Notes: generated from the sequence alone by a model not told the origin. A stretch of DNA of 47,235 nucleotides from an uncultured Bacteroidales bacterium (GCA_944325965.1 CALVCB010000008.1:1-47235); one strand, 5' to 3'; counted from the first letter of the stretch, positions 32,392-40,845 are shown. Made by a program: numbers and translations.

Positions 32392-32931
32392 ATGAAAGCA
32401 ACGGGTAACATATCGGTATTAATTGTCGTTGGATTGATGACAGTGATAATGGTCTCCTCATGCGGGGCTTCGCGAAATCTGGCTGGAGCTGCTGGCGGAA
32501 ATGAGACAGTATCTCATACGGAAGCAGCAGAAGCTCTTGCCTCGAAACGCTTCAGGATAGATGTGTCAACGTATTACAATATAGACAAGAGCCGGATGAA
32601 GGAATCTGTCGAAGAAAGCTATCTGCAAATGACAGACGGCAATGCAAAGGTATCGATGGCAGAAGATCTTTACAAGGGAGACCGGCTTTCTGCCGATATC
32701 TATAATTTCGAAGGTAATGCGGATATAAAAAAAATAAAAGAGACCAGAAAAGGCAACATCCTGTATGAAATGAATATAAGATACCAGAAAGTATCCATGT
32801 TGTTCGGTACCTACAGACTCAAGATAACGTTGTTTAACAATACATCGGAATGTTATGTCGAGGTCTTTCGTCTGTTCGGAAATGGCAGCAATAATGTATT
32901 CTCATTCAGAGGGATTGTCCGGCCACTATAA
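32392..32931 (+). CDS. Lipoprotein, DUF4251-like, function unknown
   Basis: 179 residues with a lipoprotein signal ending MVSSC (Cys24), followed by a small domain (about 48-179) starting ALASKRFRIDVSTYYN. The pattern 'S-k-R-F-x-I-x' near the start and a compact beta-rich end resemble the Bacteroidota DUF4251 lipoprotein family, but the similarity is weak by eye. No enzyme motif is present. It is the last gene of the run that starts at 25083 and is followed 40 bp later by a strong terminator. Confidence 0.6.
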   Translation: MKATGNISVLIVVGLMTVIMVSSCGASRNLAGAAGGNETVSHTEAAEALASKRFRIDVSTYYNIDKSRMKESVEESYLQMTDGNAKVSMAEDLYKGDRLSADIYNFEGNADIKKIKETRKGNILYEMNIRYQKVSMLFGTYRLKITLFNNTSECYVEVFRLFGNGSNNVFSFRGIVRPL

Positions 32932-32970
32932 AGGCTCCGGGAGCTATATGACACGTCGGGAAGGATGAAA

Positions 32971-33000
32971 AAAATCCGGTTCATCAATGAACCGGATTTT
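32971..33000. terminator. Bidirectional rho-independent terminator
   Basis: Perfect 14-bp inverted repeat AAAATCCGGTTCAT / ATGAACCGGATTTT with a two-base apex, A-rich before and T-rich after, between the convergent lipoprotein gene (+) and acyltransferase gene (-). Confidence 0.9.
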
Positions 33001-33016
33001 TTGTACGGTATCTGTT

Positions 33017-34189
33017 TTACTTCCAGCCAGGCAGTGTGTTCTTCTCCCGGAGCATCTCCTTGGACACCACAGGATTTGCATAGATGTGAAGGAAAATGTC
33101 CTTTAGAGCCGCCCTGTCCAGTTCCTTTTCGACAGACTCCAGCTGATGCTCCATATAGTCCGTAAACCAGTCTATGTCGCTGACAGTGTATTTGTCGGAA
33201 TATTTGGTAGTCTTATTGACAATGTCATATGCAAGATAATTTGTCTTCCACAGTTTATATCCCTCTATGACCCTCAGGTCGACAGCGTGGCGGATAAGCT
33301 GGTAGCGGTCATTCTTGTCGCACAGGGATGCCACTGCAATCTCTTCCGATGTGAGAGGCTTGCCTATGTTCAGATGGATATTCCCCTTCTGCTGCTTGAT
33401 ACCGGTAAGTATGCTGTTCAGATCCTCACCCGGAGCCTTTACATATTTCTGCGTCCTGGAGATCAGCAGCTCACGCGCCTTGAGTATATCGCACGGCTCA
33501 ATCTCGTAAGAAATGCTCATAGGTATGATATTGAGGTCCTCGAAATTTTTCCTGAAATCGGCTGTCCCGCTCATGTCCAGCATCTTTAGAAGGCCCTGCT
33601 CCGTAATGTCTGCCCCGTCTTTCGTCCTTCCCTGACGCTGTGCAAGCCAGATGGAGCTTTTCTGCTCCGTGATGTTCAGCCTGATATACTTGGACAGCAT
33701 CTGGGATGAAAGATACAGCTCCCTCGCTGAGATTCCCCTCACGACCTTAATCATGCGGTTCGACCGGATAAGGTATTCGATAAATTTGTTGGATATAAGG
33801 TTGTCACCGACAGCTATTTCTGTCATTGGAATGCCATTCCGGTACAGGACCAGCTGGGTGATGGCCGGGTCAAGTATTATGTCCCTGTGATTTGACAGGG
33901 CGAGGAACTTCCCTCTGTTCCTGTCAATGTTTGACACCCCGTCATATGAGAAGATATGGGCCGTATGATCCAACACCCACTCCACGACCTTGGACATGAC
34001 CATAATCTGGAAATCATCGATTCCCTTGACGCTCTTGAGGAGTTTTTTCAGAAAATCAGGGGACTCTTCAGGAAAGAAATATTGGGAAACCTCGGTAATG
34101 ACCGGATTGTCGGCAACTTTTCCCAAAGCCTCTACGGCCTCTTCATCGGTATAAGGACTGATACTCTCGAATTCAGATAAATCAACCAT
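33017..34189 (-). CDS. PlsC-like glycerol-phosphate acyltransferase family protein
   Basis: 390 residues. The acyltransferase core contains SNHRDIILDP (H101), the substrate block IWLAQRQGRTKDG corresponding to the EGTR motif, and IIPMSISYE corresponding to the conserved proline block. The His-to-Asp distance is one residue longer than the usual HX4D (H101 to D107; D103 lies inside). The protein is longer than typical PlsC (~240) with extra N- and C-terminal helical regions, as in a Bacteroidota-specific group annotated as 1-acyl-glycerol-3-phosphate acyltransferases. Role in phospholipid synthesis is likely but the acyl acceptor is uncertain. It has its own promoter (34210-34243). Confidence 0.75.
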   Translation of the reverse strand: MVDLSEFESISPYTDEEAVEALGKVADNPVITEVSQYFFPEESPDFLKKLLKSVKGIDDFQIMVMSKVVEWVLDHTAHIFSYDGVSNIDRNRGKFLALSNHRDIILDPAITQLVLYRNGIPMTEIAVGDNLISNKFIEYLIRSNRMIKVVRGISARELYLSSQMLSKYIRLNITEQKSSIWLAQRQGRTKDGADITEQGLLKMLDMSGTADFRKNFEDLNIIPMSISYEIEPCDILKARELLISRTQKYVKAPGEDLNSILTGIKQQKGNIHLNIGKPLTSEEIAVASLCDKNDRYQLIRHAVDLRVIEGYKLWKTNYLAYDIVNKTTKYSDKYTVSDIDWFTDYMEHQLESVEKELDRAALKDIFLHIYANPVVSKEMLREKNTLPGWK

Positions 34190-34209
34190 GGTTCATATGT
34201 TTTTAGCAA

Positions 34210-34243
34210 CAAATATATTAATTCTTGAGTTCATTGTAACAAA
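34210..34243 (-). promoter_or_regulatory. Bacteroidota promoter for the acyltransferase gene
   Basis: Minus strand TTTG (34243-34240), 22-bp spacer, TATATTTG (34217-34210); the start codon follows at 34189. It lies in the 68-bp gap after queA, showing the gene is not dependent on queA transcription. Confidence 0.55.
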
Positions 34244-34257
34244 TAATTCCATATATC

Positions 34258-35472
34258 TTAATCTTGTTTTCGGAACAAAACGGAACTGTCCCCGTAACTT
34301 AAAAACCGAAAGTCATGTGAAAGTGCATAATCATATATGCTCCTCCAGTCCCCGTCTACAAAAGCGGAAATGAGCAGGAGCAGTGTACTTTTCGGCTGGT
34401 GGAAATTGGTCACAAGGATATCCACCACCCTGAACCGGTATCCCGGTACTATTATAATCCTCGTACCGGCAACAAGTTCATCAAGTGACTCTGAATCAAG
34501 ATATTCCAATATGGCATCGATGGCCTCTTCCAGAGAATACCCGTATTCCTTCTCATACGGCATCCACTGGCCTATATCCTCCGGACGCCCGTTCTCAATG
34601 CATTTCACACCTATATAATACAGCGACTCGAGGGTCCGCACGGAAGTAGTCCCTACAGCCACTACGGGACGCCCGCCCCGCCTGAGGTCCTCCAGAAACG
34701 CACGCTTTACCACAAACGGCTCCCTGTGCATCGTATGCCCGGATATTTCGTGGCTCTTGACAGGCAGGAATGTACCGGCCCCGACATGCAGGCATACGGT
34801 CTCCATATCCACGCCATTGCCCTTAATGCGTTCCAGGACATCACGCGTGAAATGCAGGCCAGCCGTAGGAGCCGCCACAGAGCCTCTGAATCTGGCATAC
34901 AGCGTCTGGTACCGCTCCCGGTCGATGGTTTCCGTCTCCCTGTTCAAATACGGTGGGATAGGAATGGAGCCGCATATCTCCAGGACCCTGGAGAAAGGCA
35001 GGCCGCCCTGCCAGCTGAACTCTACGACAGAAGTCTCCCCGTTGCGTTCTATGAGCGATGCGCACAGTGACAGCGCGGCCACCTCCGGATCATTTTCCGG
35101 GTTGAACAGGGACAGGGTATCTGATTTCCATTTCTTGACATTGCCGACTATGCACTTCCATCTGCAGGAAGCTGTCTGTGAGAAAATCAGGTTGTACTCG
35201 ACCGGCAGGACCGGTTCGAGGCAGAAAACCTCTATATGCGCACCTGTACTGCGCTGGAAATGCAGCCTGGCGGGTACAACTTTCGTGTCATTGAAGACCA
35301 TCACGGCATCATGCGGTATGAGGTCCGGAATGTCCCTGAAGACATGCTCGCTGATTTTCCCGTCCCTGTATTCCAGCAGTCTGGATGCGTCCCTCTGTGC
35401 CAGGGGATATTTGGCTATCCTGCCGTCAGGAAGGGGATAATCATAGTCATCTATTCGAATCTCTGGTATCAT
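34258..35472 (-). CDS. queA: S-adenosylmethionine:tRNA ribosyltransferase-isomerase QueA
   Basis: 404 residues. The N-terminus IRIDDYDYPLPDGRIAKYPL and following RDASRLL, VFNDTKVVPARL, then APTAGLHFT and LHVGAGTFLPVK, and the final NFHQPKSTLLLLISAF are the conserved blocks of QueA. It transfers the ribosyl part of SAM to 7-aminomethyl-7-deazaguanine in tRNA to make epoxyqueuosine. Somewhat longer than the E. coli enzyme (356), mainly by an insertion around residues 95-150. A -7-like box (TATTTTCG on the minus strand, 35507-35500) stands 28 bp upstream. No other queuosine gene is adjacent. Confidence 0.95.
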   Translation of the reverse strand: MIPEIRIDDYDYPLPDGRIAKYPLAQRDASRLLEYRDGKISEHVFRDIPDLIPHDAVMVFNDTKVVPARLHFQRSTGAHIEVFCLEPVLPVEYNLIFSQTASCRWKCIVGNVKKWKSDTLSLFNPENDPEVAALSLCASLIERNGETSVVEFSWQGGLPFSRVLEICGSIPIPPYLNRETETIDRERYQTLYARFRGSVAAPTAGLHFTRDVLERIKGNGVDMETVCLHVGAGTFLPVKSHEISGHTMHREPFVVKRAFLEDLRRGGRPVVAVGTTSVRTLESLYYIGVKCIENGRPEDIGQWMPYEKEYGYSLEEAIDAILEYLDSESLDELVAGTRIIIVPGYRFRVVDILVTNFHQPKSTLLLLISAFVDGDWRSIYDYALSHDFRFLSYGDSSVLFRKQD

Positions 35473-35569
35473 TGTCTGTAATTCCGGTTAAAAGATGCGC
35501 GAAAATACACAATTACGGTGAGAAGTCGTTTTAAAAACAGAAAAATATCCATCAGATCCAGTATTTCGC

Positions 35570-35974
35570 ATCATGTTTACAACAATACATTAAATTACTA
35601 AATGTAAACATGATCGATGTAAATTAAATCCCCTATTTGCATATCCAAATGTAAATAATATGAACAGTTTACAAAAATTACGATTTATTAATATTTACAT
35701 CTTTTAAAATATAGTATAATATACTAATAACCAGAGTTTTATATAAAGCTATATAAATTAAAAATCAATATATTTTCTGTAAATTAGAGTAAATGCAAGC
35801 CTTTGTTTTTGTAAATTGCATGAATCAATAACTTAATCATATAATAGCCAGCTAAATATATTAAATAATATAAAGTACATTTACAACTGTTTATACTTCA
35901 TTTGGAAACCGTTTACAAAATTTAATGCACCGCCTGTTTACATAAGTTAATAAAATTATACCTACATTTGTAAA
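35570..35974. repeat. Array of TTTACA/TGTAAA motifs in a 518-bp AT-rich gene-free region, probable operator array
   Basis: The region 35473-35990 has no gene. It holds twelve copies of TTTACA or its reverse TGTAAA, starting at 35576, 35603, 35618, 35650, 35668, 35694, 35778, 35810, 35880, 35912, 35937 and 35969. Four neighbouring pairs are exactly 32 bp apart (35618/35650, 35778/35810, 35880/35912, 35937/35969), three helical turns. The first two copies form a 12-bp perfect inverted repeat (35570-35581 with 35603-35614). The last two overlap the -33 area and the -7 box TACATTTG (35963-35970) of the downstream XRE gene. Base composition predicts about one copy. Likely binding sites for the XRE regulator or another DNA-binding protein. 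Confidence 0.7.
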
Positions 35975-35990
35975 TAATCAGATTACATTT

Positions 35991-36491
35991 ATGAACCGGA
36001 GATTACAGCAGTTTTTGGACGCCGAAAACATCAGCCAGGCACAGTTTGCAGCGATGATACACGTCTCCCCCGCCAGCATAGCACATATACTGGCCGGGAG
36101 GAACCGTCCGGGATTCGACTTCATACAGAATACGATGAAGGCCTTTCCCAATCTGAATATAGAGTGGCTGATAACCGGCCAGGGCAAAATCTACAAGACA
36201 GCGAACAATACAGTCGCCGCGCCCACGCCTCTACCCGAGAATCCGTCCGGTGCTAATGTCCAGGATTCGCTGTTCGGAAATGATTTTCAGGAAGACCTCA
36301 CACCAGCCCCTGTCATAGAAGACCCGTCAGGAATCAAAAAAAACTGGCCTGTACGGCAGGCTGACGGAAATATTAGACCCACAATAGGGAAAGACTCCCC
36401 TGTCGAGGCCATCCAAACTGCTGTAAGCCAAAGAAAAGCGATTAAAATTGTCATATTCTACGATGACGGTACTTTCCAGGAATTGCGCTAA
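35991..36491 (+). CDS. XRE-family helix-turn-helix transcriptional regulator
   Basis: 166 residues. A HTH_XRE domain spans about residues 3-60: LQQFLDAENISQAQFAAMIHVSPASIAHILAGRNRPG, with Q-A-x-F-A-A-x-I as helix 2 and S-P-A-S-I-A-H-I as recognition helix. A Pro/Asn/Asp-rich linker (about 65-130) leads to a short C-terminal block (QRKAIKIVIFYDDGTFQEL). No ligand or peptidase domain. It sits behind the TTTACA array, with two motif copies overlapping its promoter, so it probably represses itself. It ends 69 bp before pyrD. Phage CI-like regulators have similar HTH domains, but no other phage gene is near. Confidence 0.85.
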   Translation: MNRRLQQFLDAENISQAQFAAMIHVSPASIAHILAGRNRPGFDFIQNTMKAFPNLNIEWLITGQGKIYKTANNTVAAPTPLPENPSGANVQDSLFGNDFQEDLTPAPVIEDPSGIKKNWPVRQADGNIRPTIGKDSPVEAIQTAVSQRKAIKIVIFYDDGTFQELR

Positions 36492-36529
36492 GAAACTGTT
36501 TTATATTTTATATAGATAATTTTTTTGTG

Positions 36530-36537
36530 TATTTTCG
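36530..36537 (+). promoter_or_regulatory. Possible pyrD -7 element (variant)
   Basis: TATTTTCG, one base from the TAnnTTTG consensus, 23 bp before the pyrD start. The same TATTTTCG box precedes queA and lrgA at similar distances. No clear -33 element. Confidence 0.3.
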
Positions 36538-36560
36538 CTGCCGCTAATAAGAAAGTGAAG

Positions 36561-37601
36561 ATGTACAAGCATTTGATCCGACCGGTACTGTTCCGGTTTA
36601 ATCCTGAAACCATCCACAATGTCACCATGGGCCTGCTCGGGATACTTAAACACATCCCGCTCGCAAAGCAGATTACAAGGCTCATGTTCTGCAAGGACAC
36701 GCCGGAACTTTCCAGAGAGCTTTTCGGGCGGACGTTCCCGAACCCGGTAGGACTGGCAGGAGGCCTTGACAAGAACGGCGAGCACTATAACGACCTAGCC
36801 AACTTCGGCTTCGGCTTTGTGGAGATCGGCTCCCTTACACCGGAACCGCAGGCAGGGAACCCGAAGCCGAGGCTTTTCAGGCTTGTCAAGGACCGCGCCA
36901 TCATCAACAGGATGGGCATAAACAACAAAGGCGTAAAGAACGCCATCGAACACCTCAAGAAAGAGAGGCCGGGCGTGATAGTGGCGGCCAACATCTCCAA
37001 GAATGCATCAAGCATGAATGAGGATGCCTCGAAAGACTATGAGAATGCATTCGCCATGCTCTACGACTTCGTAGACATGTTCATTATCAACATATCCTGC
37101 CCGAATGTCGCCGGCCTGACGAAACTCCAGGACGTGAGCTTCCTGTCAGACATTATGGACAAGCTTCTTGGCCTCAGGATGTATTTCGACGAATACAGGC
37201 CCATCCTGGTGAAAGTCTCACCGGATATACCGCCACAGCAGCTGGACGAGATCATAGAGTATGTACTGATGTCCGGCGTTGACGGAATAGTGGCAGGAAA
37301 CACGACAAGAGGCCGGGACGGACTTACCATAAGCAAGGAGAAAATCGAGGCGATAGGCAACGGAGGGCTCTCCGGGGCGCCTCTCTACGAAAAGAATCTC
37401 AAGCTGGTGAAATACTTGCATGAAAAGACAGAAGGCAACCTCCCTATAATCGGTGTCGGGGGCATCATGAGCCCTCAGCAGGCCAAGGAGATGCTCGATG
37501 CAGGCGCTTCCCTGATAGAAATATATACAGGGTTCATCTATGAGGGCCCGGGATTCGTGAAACGCATCCTGAAATACCTCCAGAAAACTGTAAAAAATTA
37601 A
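36561..37601 (+). CDS. pyrD: Dihydroorotate dehydrogenase, quinone-type (class 2)
   Basis: 346 residues from ATG 36561; twelve codons upstream are open but lie in the leader. The class-2 N-terminal extension (MYKHLIRPVLFRFNPETIHNV) that contacts the membrane quinone is present, followed by NPVGLAGGLDKNG, IGSLTPEPQAGNPKPRLFR and INRMGINNKG, all FMN/orotate-site motifs. The catalytic position reads NISCPNVAGL with Cys180, where E. coli and human class-2 enzymes have Ser and class-1 enzymes have Cys. It oxidises dihydroorotate to orotate in pyrimidine synthesis. No other pyr gene is in the window. Confidence 0.92.
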   Translation: MYKHLIRPVLFRFNPETIHNVTMGLLGILKHIPLAKQITRLMFCKDTPELSRELFGRTFPNPVGLAGGLDKNGEHYNDLANFGFGFVEIGSLTPEPQAGNPKPRLFRLVKDRAIINRMGINNKGVKNAIEHLKKERPGVIVAANISKNASSMNEDASKDYENAFAMLYDFVDMFIINISCPNVAGLTKLQDVSFLSDIMDKLLGLRMYFDEYRPILVKVSPDIPPQQLDEIIEYVLMSGVDGIVAGNTTRGRDGLTISKEKIEAIGNGGLSGAPLYEKNLKLVKYLHEKTEGNLPIIGVGGIMSPQQAKEMLDAGASLIEIYTGFIYEGPGFVKRILKYLQKTVKN

Positions 37602-37613
37602 CGTTCAACTAAA

Positions 37614-38888
37614 ATGGTAACTTCTTCAATATGCACTATCGGTGACGAGATACTGATAGGGCAGATAGTCGACACGAATTCCTCCCATTTTGCCAGGGCG
37701 CTCAACGGAATCGGAATCAGGGTTACCCGCATGGTATCGTTCGGGGATGACAGGCAGGTCATAATCTCGAGCCTGGAACGGGAACTCAGGGAAAACAGTA
37801 TAGTCATAGTCACCGGTGGGCTCGGCCCCACAAAAGACGATATCACCAAACCGGCGCTTGCGGAACTCTCCGGAAGCAGGGGAAACAGGCTTGATTCAGG
37901 GCAGCTGGAGATAATCCACCGCATACTCAGTTCAAGGGGACTTGACATGCTCGATGTCAACAAGGCGCAGGCGATGGTCCCGGATACGTGCGAAGTGATC
38001 CCGAACAGGCTGGGGACTGCCCCGATTATGGTGTTCCGGTTCGGAACCGAACGCTTCGGGCACGAATGCACGCTCTATTCCCTGCCAGGCGTGCCGTTCG
38101 AGGCAATAGGGGCGATACCTGACATCATTGAGGACATAAAGGGGCATTATCCTACCGATGACATCTGCCACAAGACCATCATGACATACGGACTTCCCGA
38201 GTCCCTTCTTGCCAAGAAGATCGAGGCGTGGGAAAGCTCCCTCCCGGAAAACATCCATCTCGCCTATCTCCCGAACCCGCTCACAGGGGTAAGGCTCAGG
38301 CTCTCCATATATGGAGGGGAGAAGTCACGGGAAACCTCGCAGATTGAAGAACAGCTCGTGAAGCTCCGGGAAATCCTGGGAGACCATATATATGCCGAGG
38401 AGGACACGAACCTCCAGGAAACCGTGGGACGCCTGCTGAAAGAATCAGGAAAGACCATGAGCTGTGCCGAATCATGCACCGGCGGGATGATCTCACACTT
38501 GATTACATCCATTCCCGGAAGCTCGGAATATTATCTCGGCTCAGTCACTTCGTATGCAAACAGTGTAAAGGAAAATGTGCTCGGGGTACCCTCCGGCATC
38601 ATAGAGAAGTACGGCGCTGTCAGCAGTGAATGTGTCGCGAAAATGGCAGAAGGAGTAAGGCGGATAACCGGAAGCGACTACTCAGTGGCAACGTCCGGAA
38701 TCGCCGGTCCTGGAGGCGGCACTCCGGAAAAACCCGTCGGTCTCGTATGGATCGGGGTCAGTACTCCGGACAGGACCGAGACATTCAGTTTTGTTTACAA
38801 GAACGACAGGAAACGCAATATCGAGCGTTTTGCAGCTTCAGCTCTGGATATATTGAGGAAAGAAATAGAAAAAGATTTAAATATCTGA
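37614..38888 (+). CDS. cinA: CinA-family protein (competence/damage-inducible, nicotinamide-nucleotide amidase domain)
   Basis: 424 residues. The N-terminal COG1058/MoaB-like domain has TIGDEILIGQIVDTNS and VTGGLGPTKDDITK. The C-terminal amidase domain (about 260-420) has the signature SCAESCTGGMISHLIT, the GS-x-Y-x-x-G-S-V-T-S-Y-A-N block and SGIAGPGGGTPEKPVG. CinA converts NMN to nicotinic acid mononucleotide and may clean up pyridine nucleotides; a link to competence is historical. It begins 13 bp after pyrD, so the two form an operon, and ends at a strong terminator. Confidence 0.93.
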   Translation: MVTSSICTIGDEILIGQIVDTNSSHFARALNGIGIRVTRMVSFGDDRQVIISSLERELRENSIVIVTGGLGPTKDDITKPALAELSGSRGNRLDSGQLEIIHRILSSRGLDMLDVNKAQAMVPDTCEVIPNRLGTAPIMVFRFGTERFGHECTLYSLPGVPFEAIGAIPDIIEDIKGHYPTDDICHKTIMTYGLPESLLAKKIEAWESSLPENIHLAYLPNPLTGVRLRLSIYGGEKSRETSQIEEQLVKLREILGDHIYAEEDTNLQETVGRLLKESGKTMSCAESCTGGMISHLITSIPGSSEYYLGSVTSYANSVKENVLGVPSGIIEKYGAVSSECVAKMAEGVRRITGSDYSVATSGIAGPGGGTPEKPVGLVWIGVSTPDRTETFSFVYKNDRKRNIERFAASALDILRKEIEKDLNI

Positions 38889-38893
38889 ATTAT

Positions 38894-38944
38894 AATTAAT
38901 GAAACATATTTGTTTAATGTTATAACAAATATGTTTCATTAATT
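38894..38944. terminator. Bidirectional rho-independent terminator
   Basis: A perfect 21-bp inverted repeat (38894-38914 with 38924-38944, core GAAACATATTTGTT) around a 9-base loop, with T-run TTTTT at its right edge, between convergent cinA (+) and the dipeptidase gene (-). Unusually AT-rich for a terminator stem but very long. Confidence 0.85.
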
Positions 38945-38948
38945 TTTG

Positions 38949-40031
38949 TCATTGATTTACAATTATTTCGTCCATAACCCTCAAAAAATTCCCTCCGGCC
39001 ACTTTTTCTATGTCCGAATCGGAATATCCCCTTCTTTTCATCTCGGCAAAGACCTTTCCCATGCATGATACATCCTCCATTCCTTCAGGGGTAACTTCGA
39101 TTCCGTCAAAGTCTGACCCTATCCCGACATGGTCGATACCGGCAATAGAAACGGCATGGTCTATATGGTCTACAATCCTCCTGTAGGAGGGACGCGGCAG
39201 AGACTGCAGCTCATCCTGGATATGGTACCAGGCGGCACGTTTCCCAGGATCAGAAGGGTCCTTTATGAATGCCTCTTCGGCCGGCTCCCCTTTCTCCATG
39301 AGTCCTGACTGCCCCAGGATTTCGGCAAACCCGCTGTCGAGGAACACCGGAAAGAAATTTATCTGGATCACACCGCCTTTAGCGGCAAGGGCTCTGATCA
39401 TATCGTCTGTCATGTTCCTCGGATGGCCGGCAAGGGCCCTGCAGCAGGAATGTGTCGCCACGACAGGCCGGCTGCTGCAGTCCAGCACATCATAAAAGGA
39501 CTCGTCAGAGATATGCGACACGTCTATGATCATACCGAGGCGGTTCATTTCCGCCACCACTTCCCTGCCGAACGGGCTTAATCCGTGCCATGTCTTAACC
39601 TTTGATGCACAGGAGTCGCATATCGCATTGTCTGCGGAATGTGTAAGGGTCAAATATCTGACTCCCATCCGGTAGAACATCCTCAGCAGCGGCAGTGAAT
39701 TTCCTATAGGCGTCCCGTTTTCCATCCCGACAAACAGGGAAATGAGGCCCTTGCCCTTGTTTTCCAGGGCCTGCGACGGTGTCAGGGCGAGTGCCGCGGT
39801 ATCTCTGTTTGCATCAAGGACGTCATATACAGCCCCCAGCAGCTCAAGAGCCTTCCTGCAGGCGGCGTCCGGCCCAAGGGAGGATGGTGTATACAGGGCG
39901 AAAAAAGATGCGTCCACCCCGCCCCTGCGGAGCTTCGGGAAATCCACATGCCCTCTCGGATTGTCAACGGACAGATCCCTGAGCCTCAGTATCTGGGACG
40001 GGGTGTCGCAATGAGAGTCGAGCACGAACAT
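38949..40031 (-). CDS. Membrane dipeptidase family zinc peptidase (M19)
   Basis: 360 residues without a signal peptide, so probably cytoplasmic. DSHCDT (His7, Asp9) is the first metal motif, ENG in GMENGTPIG gives the bridging glutamate, and VDVSH-like IIDVSHISDESF plus ATHSCCRALAGHPRN supply the remaining histidines. HVGIGSDFDGIE near the C-terminus is the M19 signature. It should hydrolyse dipeptides, including ones with D-residues, with two zinc ions. It follows rlmB by 2 bp, so the pair is one transcription unit. Confidence 0.93.
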   Translation of the reverse strand: MFVLDSHCDTPSQILRLRDLSVDNPRGHVDFPKLRRGGVDASFFALYTPSSLGPDAACRKALELLGAVYDVLDANRDTAALALTPSQALENKGKGLISLFVGMENGTPIGNSLPLLRMFYRMGVRYLTLTHSADNAICDSCASKVKTWHGLSPFGREVVAEMNRLGMIIDVSHISDESFYDVLDCSSRPVVATHSCCRALAGHPRNMTDDMIRALAAKGGVIQINFFPVFLDSGFAEILGQSGLMEKGEPAEEAFIKDPSDPGKRAAWYHIQDELQSLPRPSYRRIVDHIDHAVSIAGIDHVGIGSDFDGIEVTPEGMEDVSCMGKVFAEMKRRGYSDSDIEKVAGGNFLRVMDEIIVNQ

Positions 40032-40033
40032 GG

Positions 40034-40783
40034 CTATTTCCTGTCAAACCGCTGCCTGACGCACTCGTAGAGCATTACGGAAGCGGCAACCGATACATTG
40101 AGTGAAGAAATCTGTCCCGACATCGGGATGCATACCCTGTCATCGGCAAAATCAAGCATGGAGGACGATATCCCCTTGTCTTCAGAGCCCATGATGATTG
40201 CGCAAGGACCGGTCATATCGGTATCATACATCATCCTGTCCACCTTCTCTGTAGCCGCGATGAGCCTGAAGCCGCTCTGTTTGAGATAATATGCCGCTAC
40301 CCTCAGATTCGGGACCTTGCACGTGTCGAGCCTCATGAGGGCCCCTGCGGATGCCTTGACGGCATCGGCGTTTATTGCCGCCCCTCCCTTTGCCGGGACA
40401 ATGATACCGTTGCCTCCGGCGCATTCGAGGGTACGCGCTATCGCCCCCAGATTCCTCACATCGCTCACTCCGTCAAGAATAATGAATACAGGGGCTTCGC
40501 TGGTGGCAAGCGCATTGTTTACCAGATCCTCTATGGATACGTAGTCAATCTGCGAGATGTAGGCTATCACCCCCTGATGCGCGCCGCGGACAGTCCTGTT
40601 GAGCCGTTCGACAGGCACGAACTGGAAATTTATGTCCTTCTCCGTCAGGAGGCTGAGGAGCTCTCTGAACTGCTCGCCCTCCAGGCCTTTTTTCAAAAGG
40701 ACCTTGTCGAACTTCTTTCCGGACCTGACTGCCTCGAGTACAGGATGCATCCCGAAAAGGTACTGGTCTTTTTTTTCTTCCAT
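40034..40783 (-). CDS. rlmB: 23S rRNA 2'-O-methyltransferase RlmB family (SpoU/TrmH)
   Basis: 249 residues. The N-terminal substrate-binding domain begins YLFGMHPVLEAVRSG, typical of RlmB. The SPOUT domain contains the three SpoU motifs: LDGVSDVRNLGAIARTLECAG (motif 1), IMGSEDKGIS (motif 2) and IPMSGQISSLNVSVAASVMLYE (motif 3), with all SAM-knot residues. RlmB methylates G2251 in E. coli 23S rRNA. It is the first gene of the rlmB-dipeptidase unit. The N-terminal truncated TrmH-family gene at the left edge is a different member. Confidence 0.92.
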   Translation of the reverse strand: MEEKKDQYLFGMHPVLEAVRSGKKFDKVLLKKGLEGEQFRELLSLLTEKDINFQFVPVERLNRTVRGAHQGVIAYISQIDYVSIEDLVNNALATSEAPVFIILDGVSDVRNLGAIARTLECAGGNGIIVPAKGGAAINADAVKASAGALMRLDTCKVPNLRVAAYYLKQSGFRLIAATEKVDRMMYDTDMTGPCAIIMGSEDKGISSSMLDFADDRVCIPMSGQISSLNVSVAASVMLYECVRQRFDRK

Positions 40784-40845
40784 ATCTATTTTAACGTCAG
40801 TTCGACGAATTAATGTTTAATTACATCATCTTAAAAATCAGCACT

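Noticed and set aside
35576-35974. CRISPR array in the 32-bp-spaced motif region
   Set aside because: Repeats are only 6-8 bp, in both orientations, with AT-rich uneven spacing and no cas genes.
35473-35990. Iteron-type replication origin
   Set aside because: No DnaA boxes (TTATCCACA) and no replication gene adjacent; a regulator gene follows, so operators are more likely.
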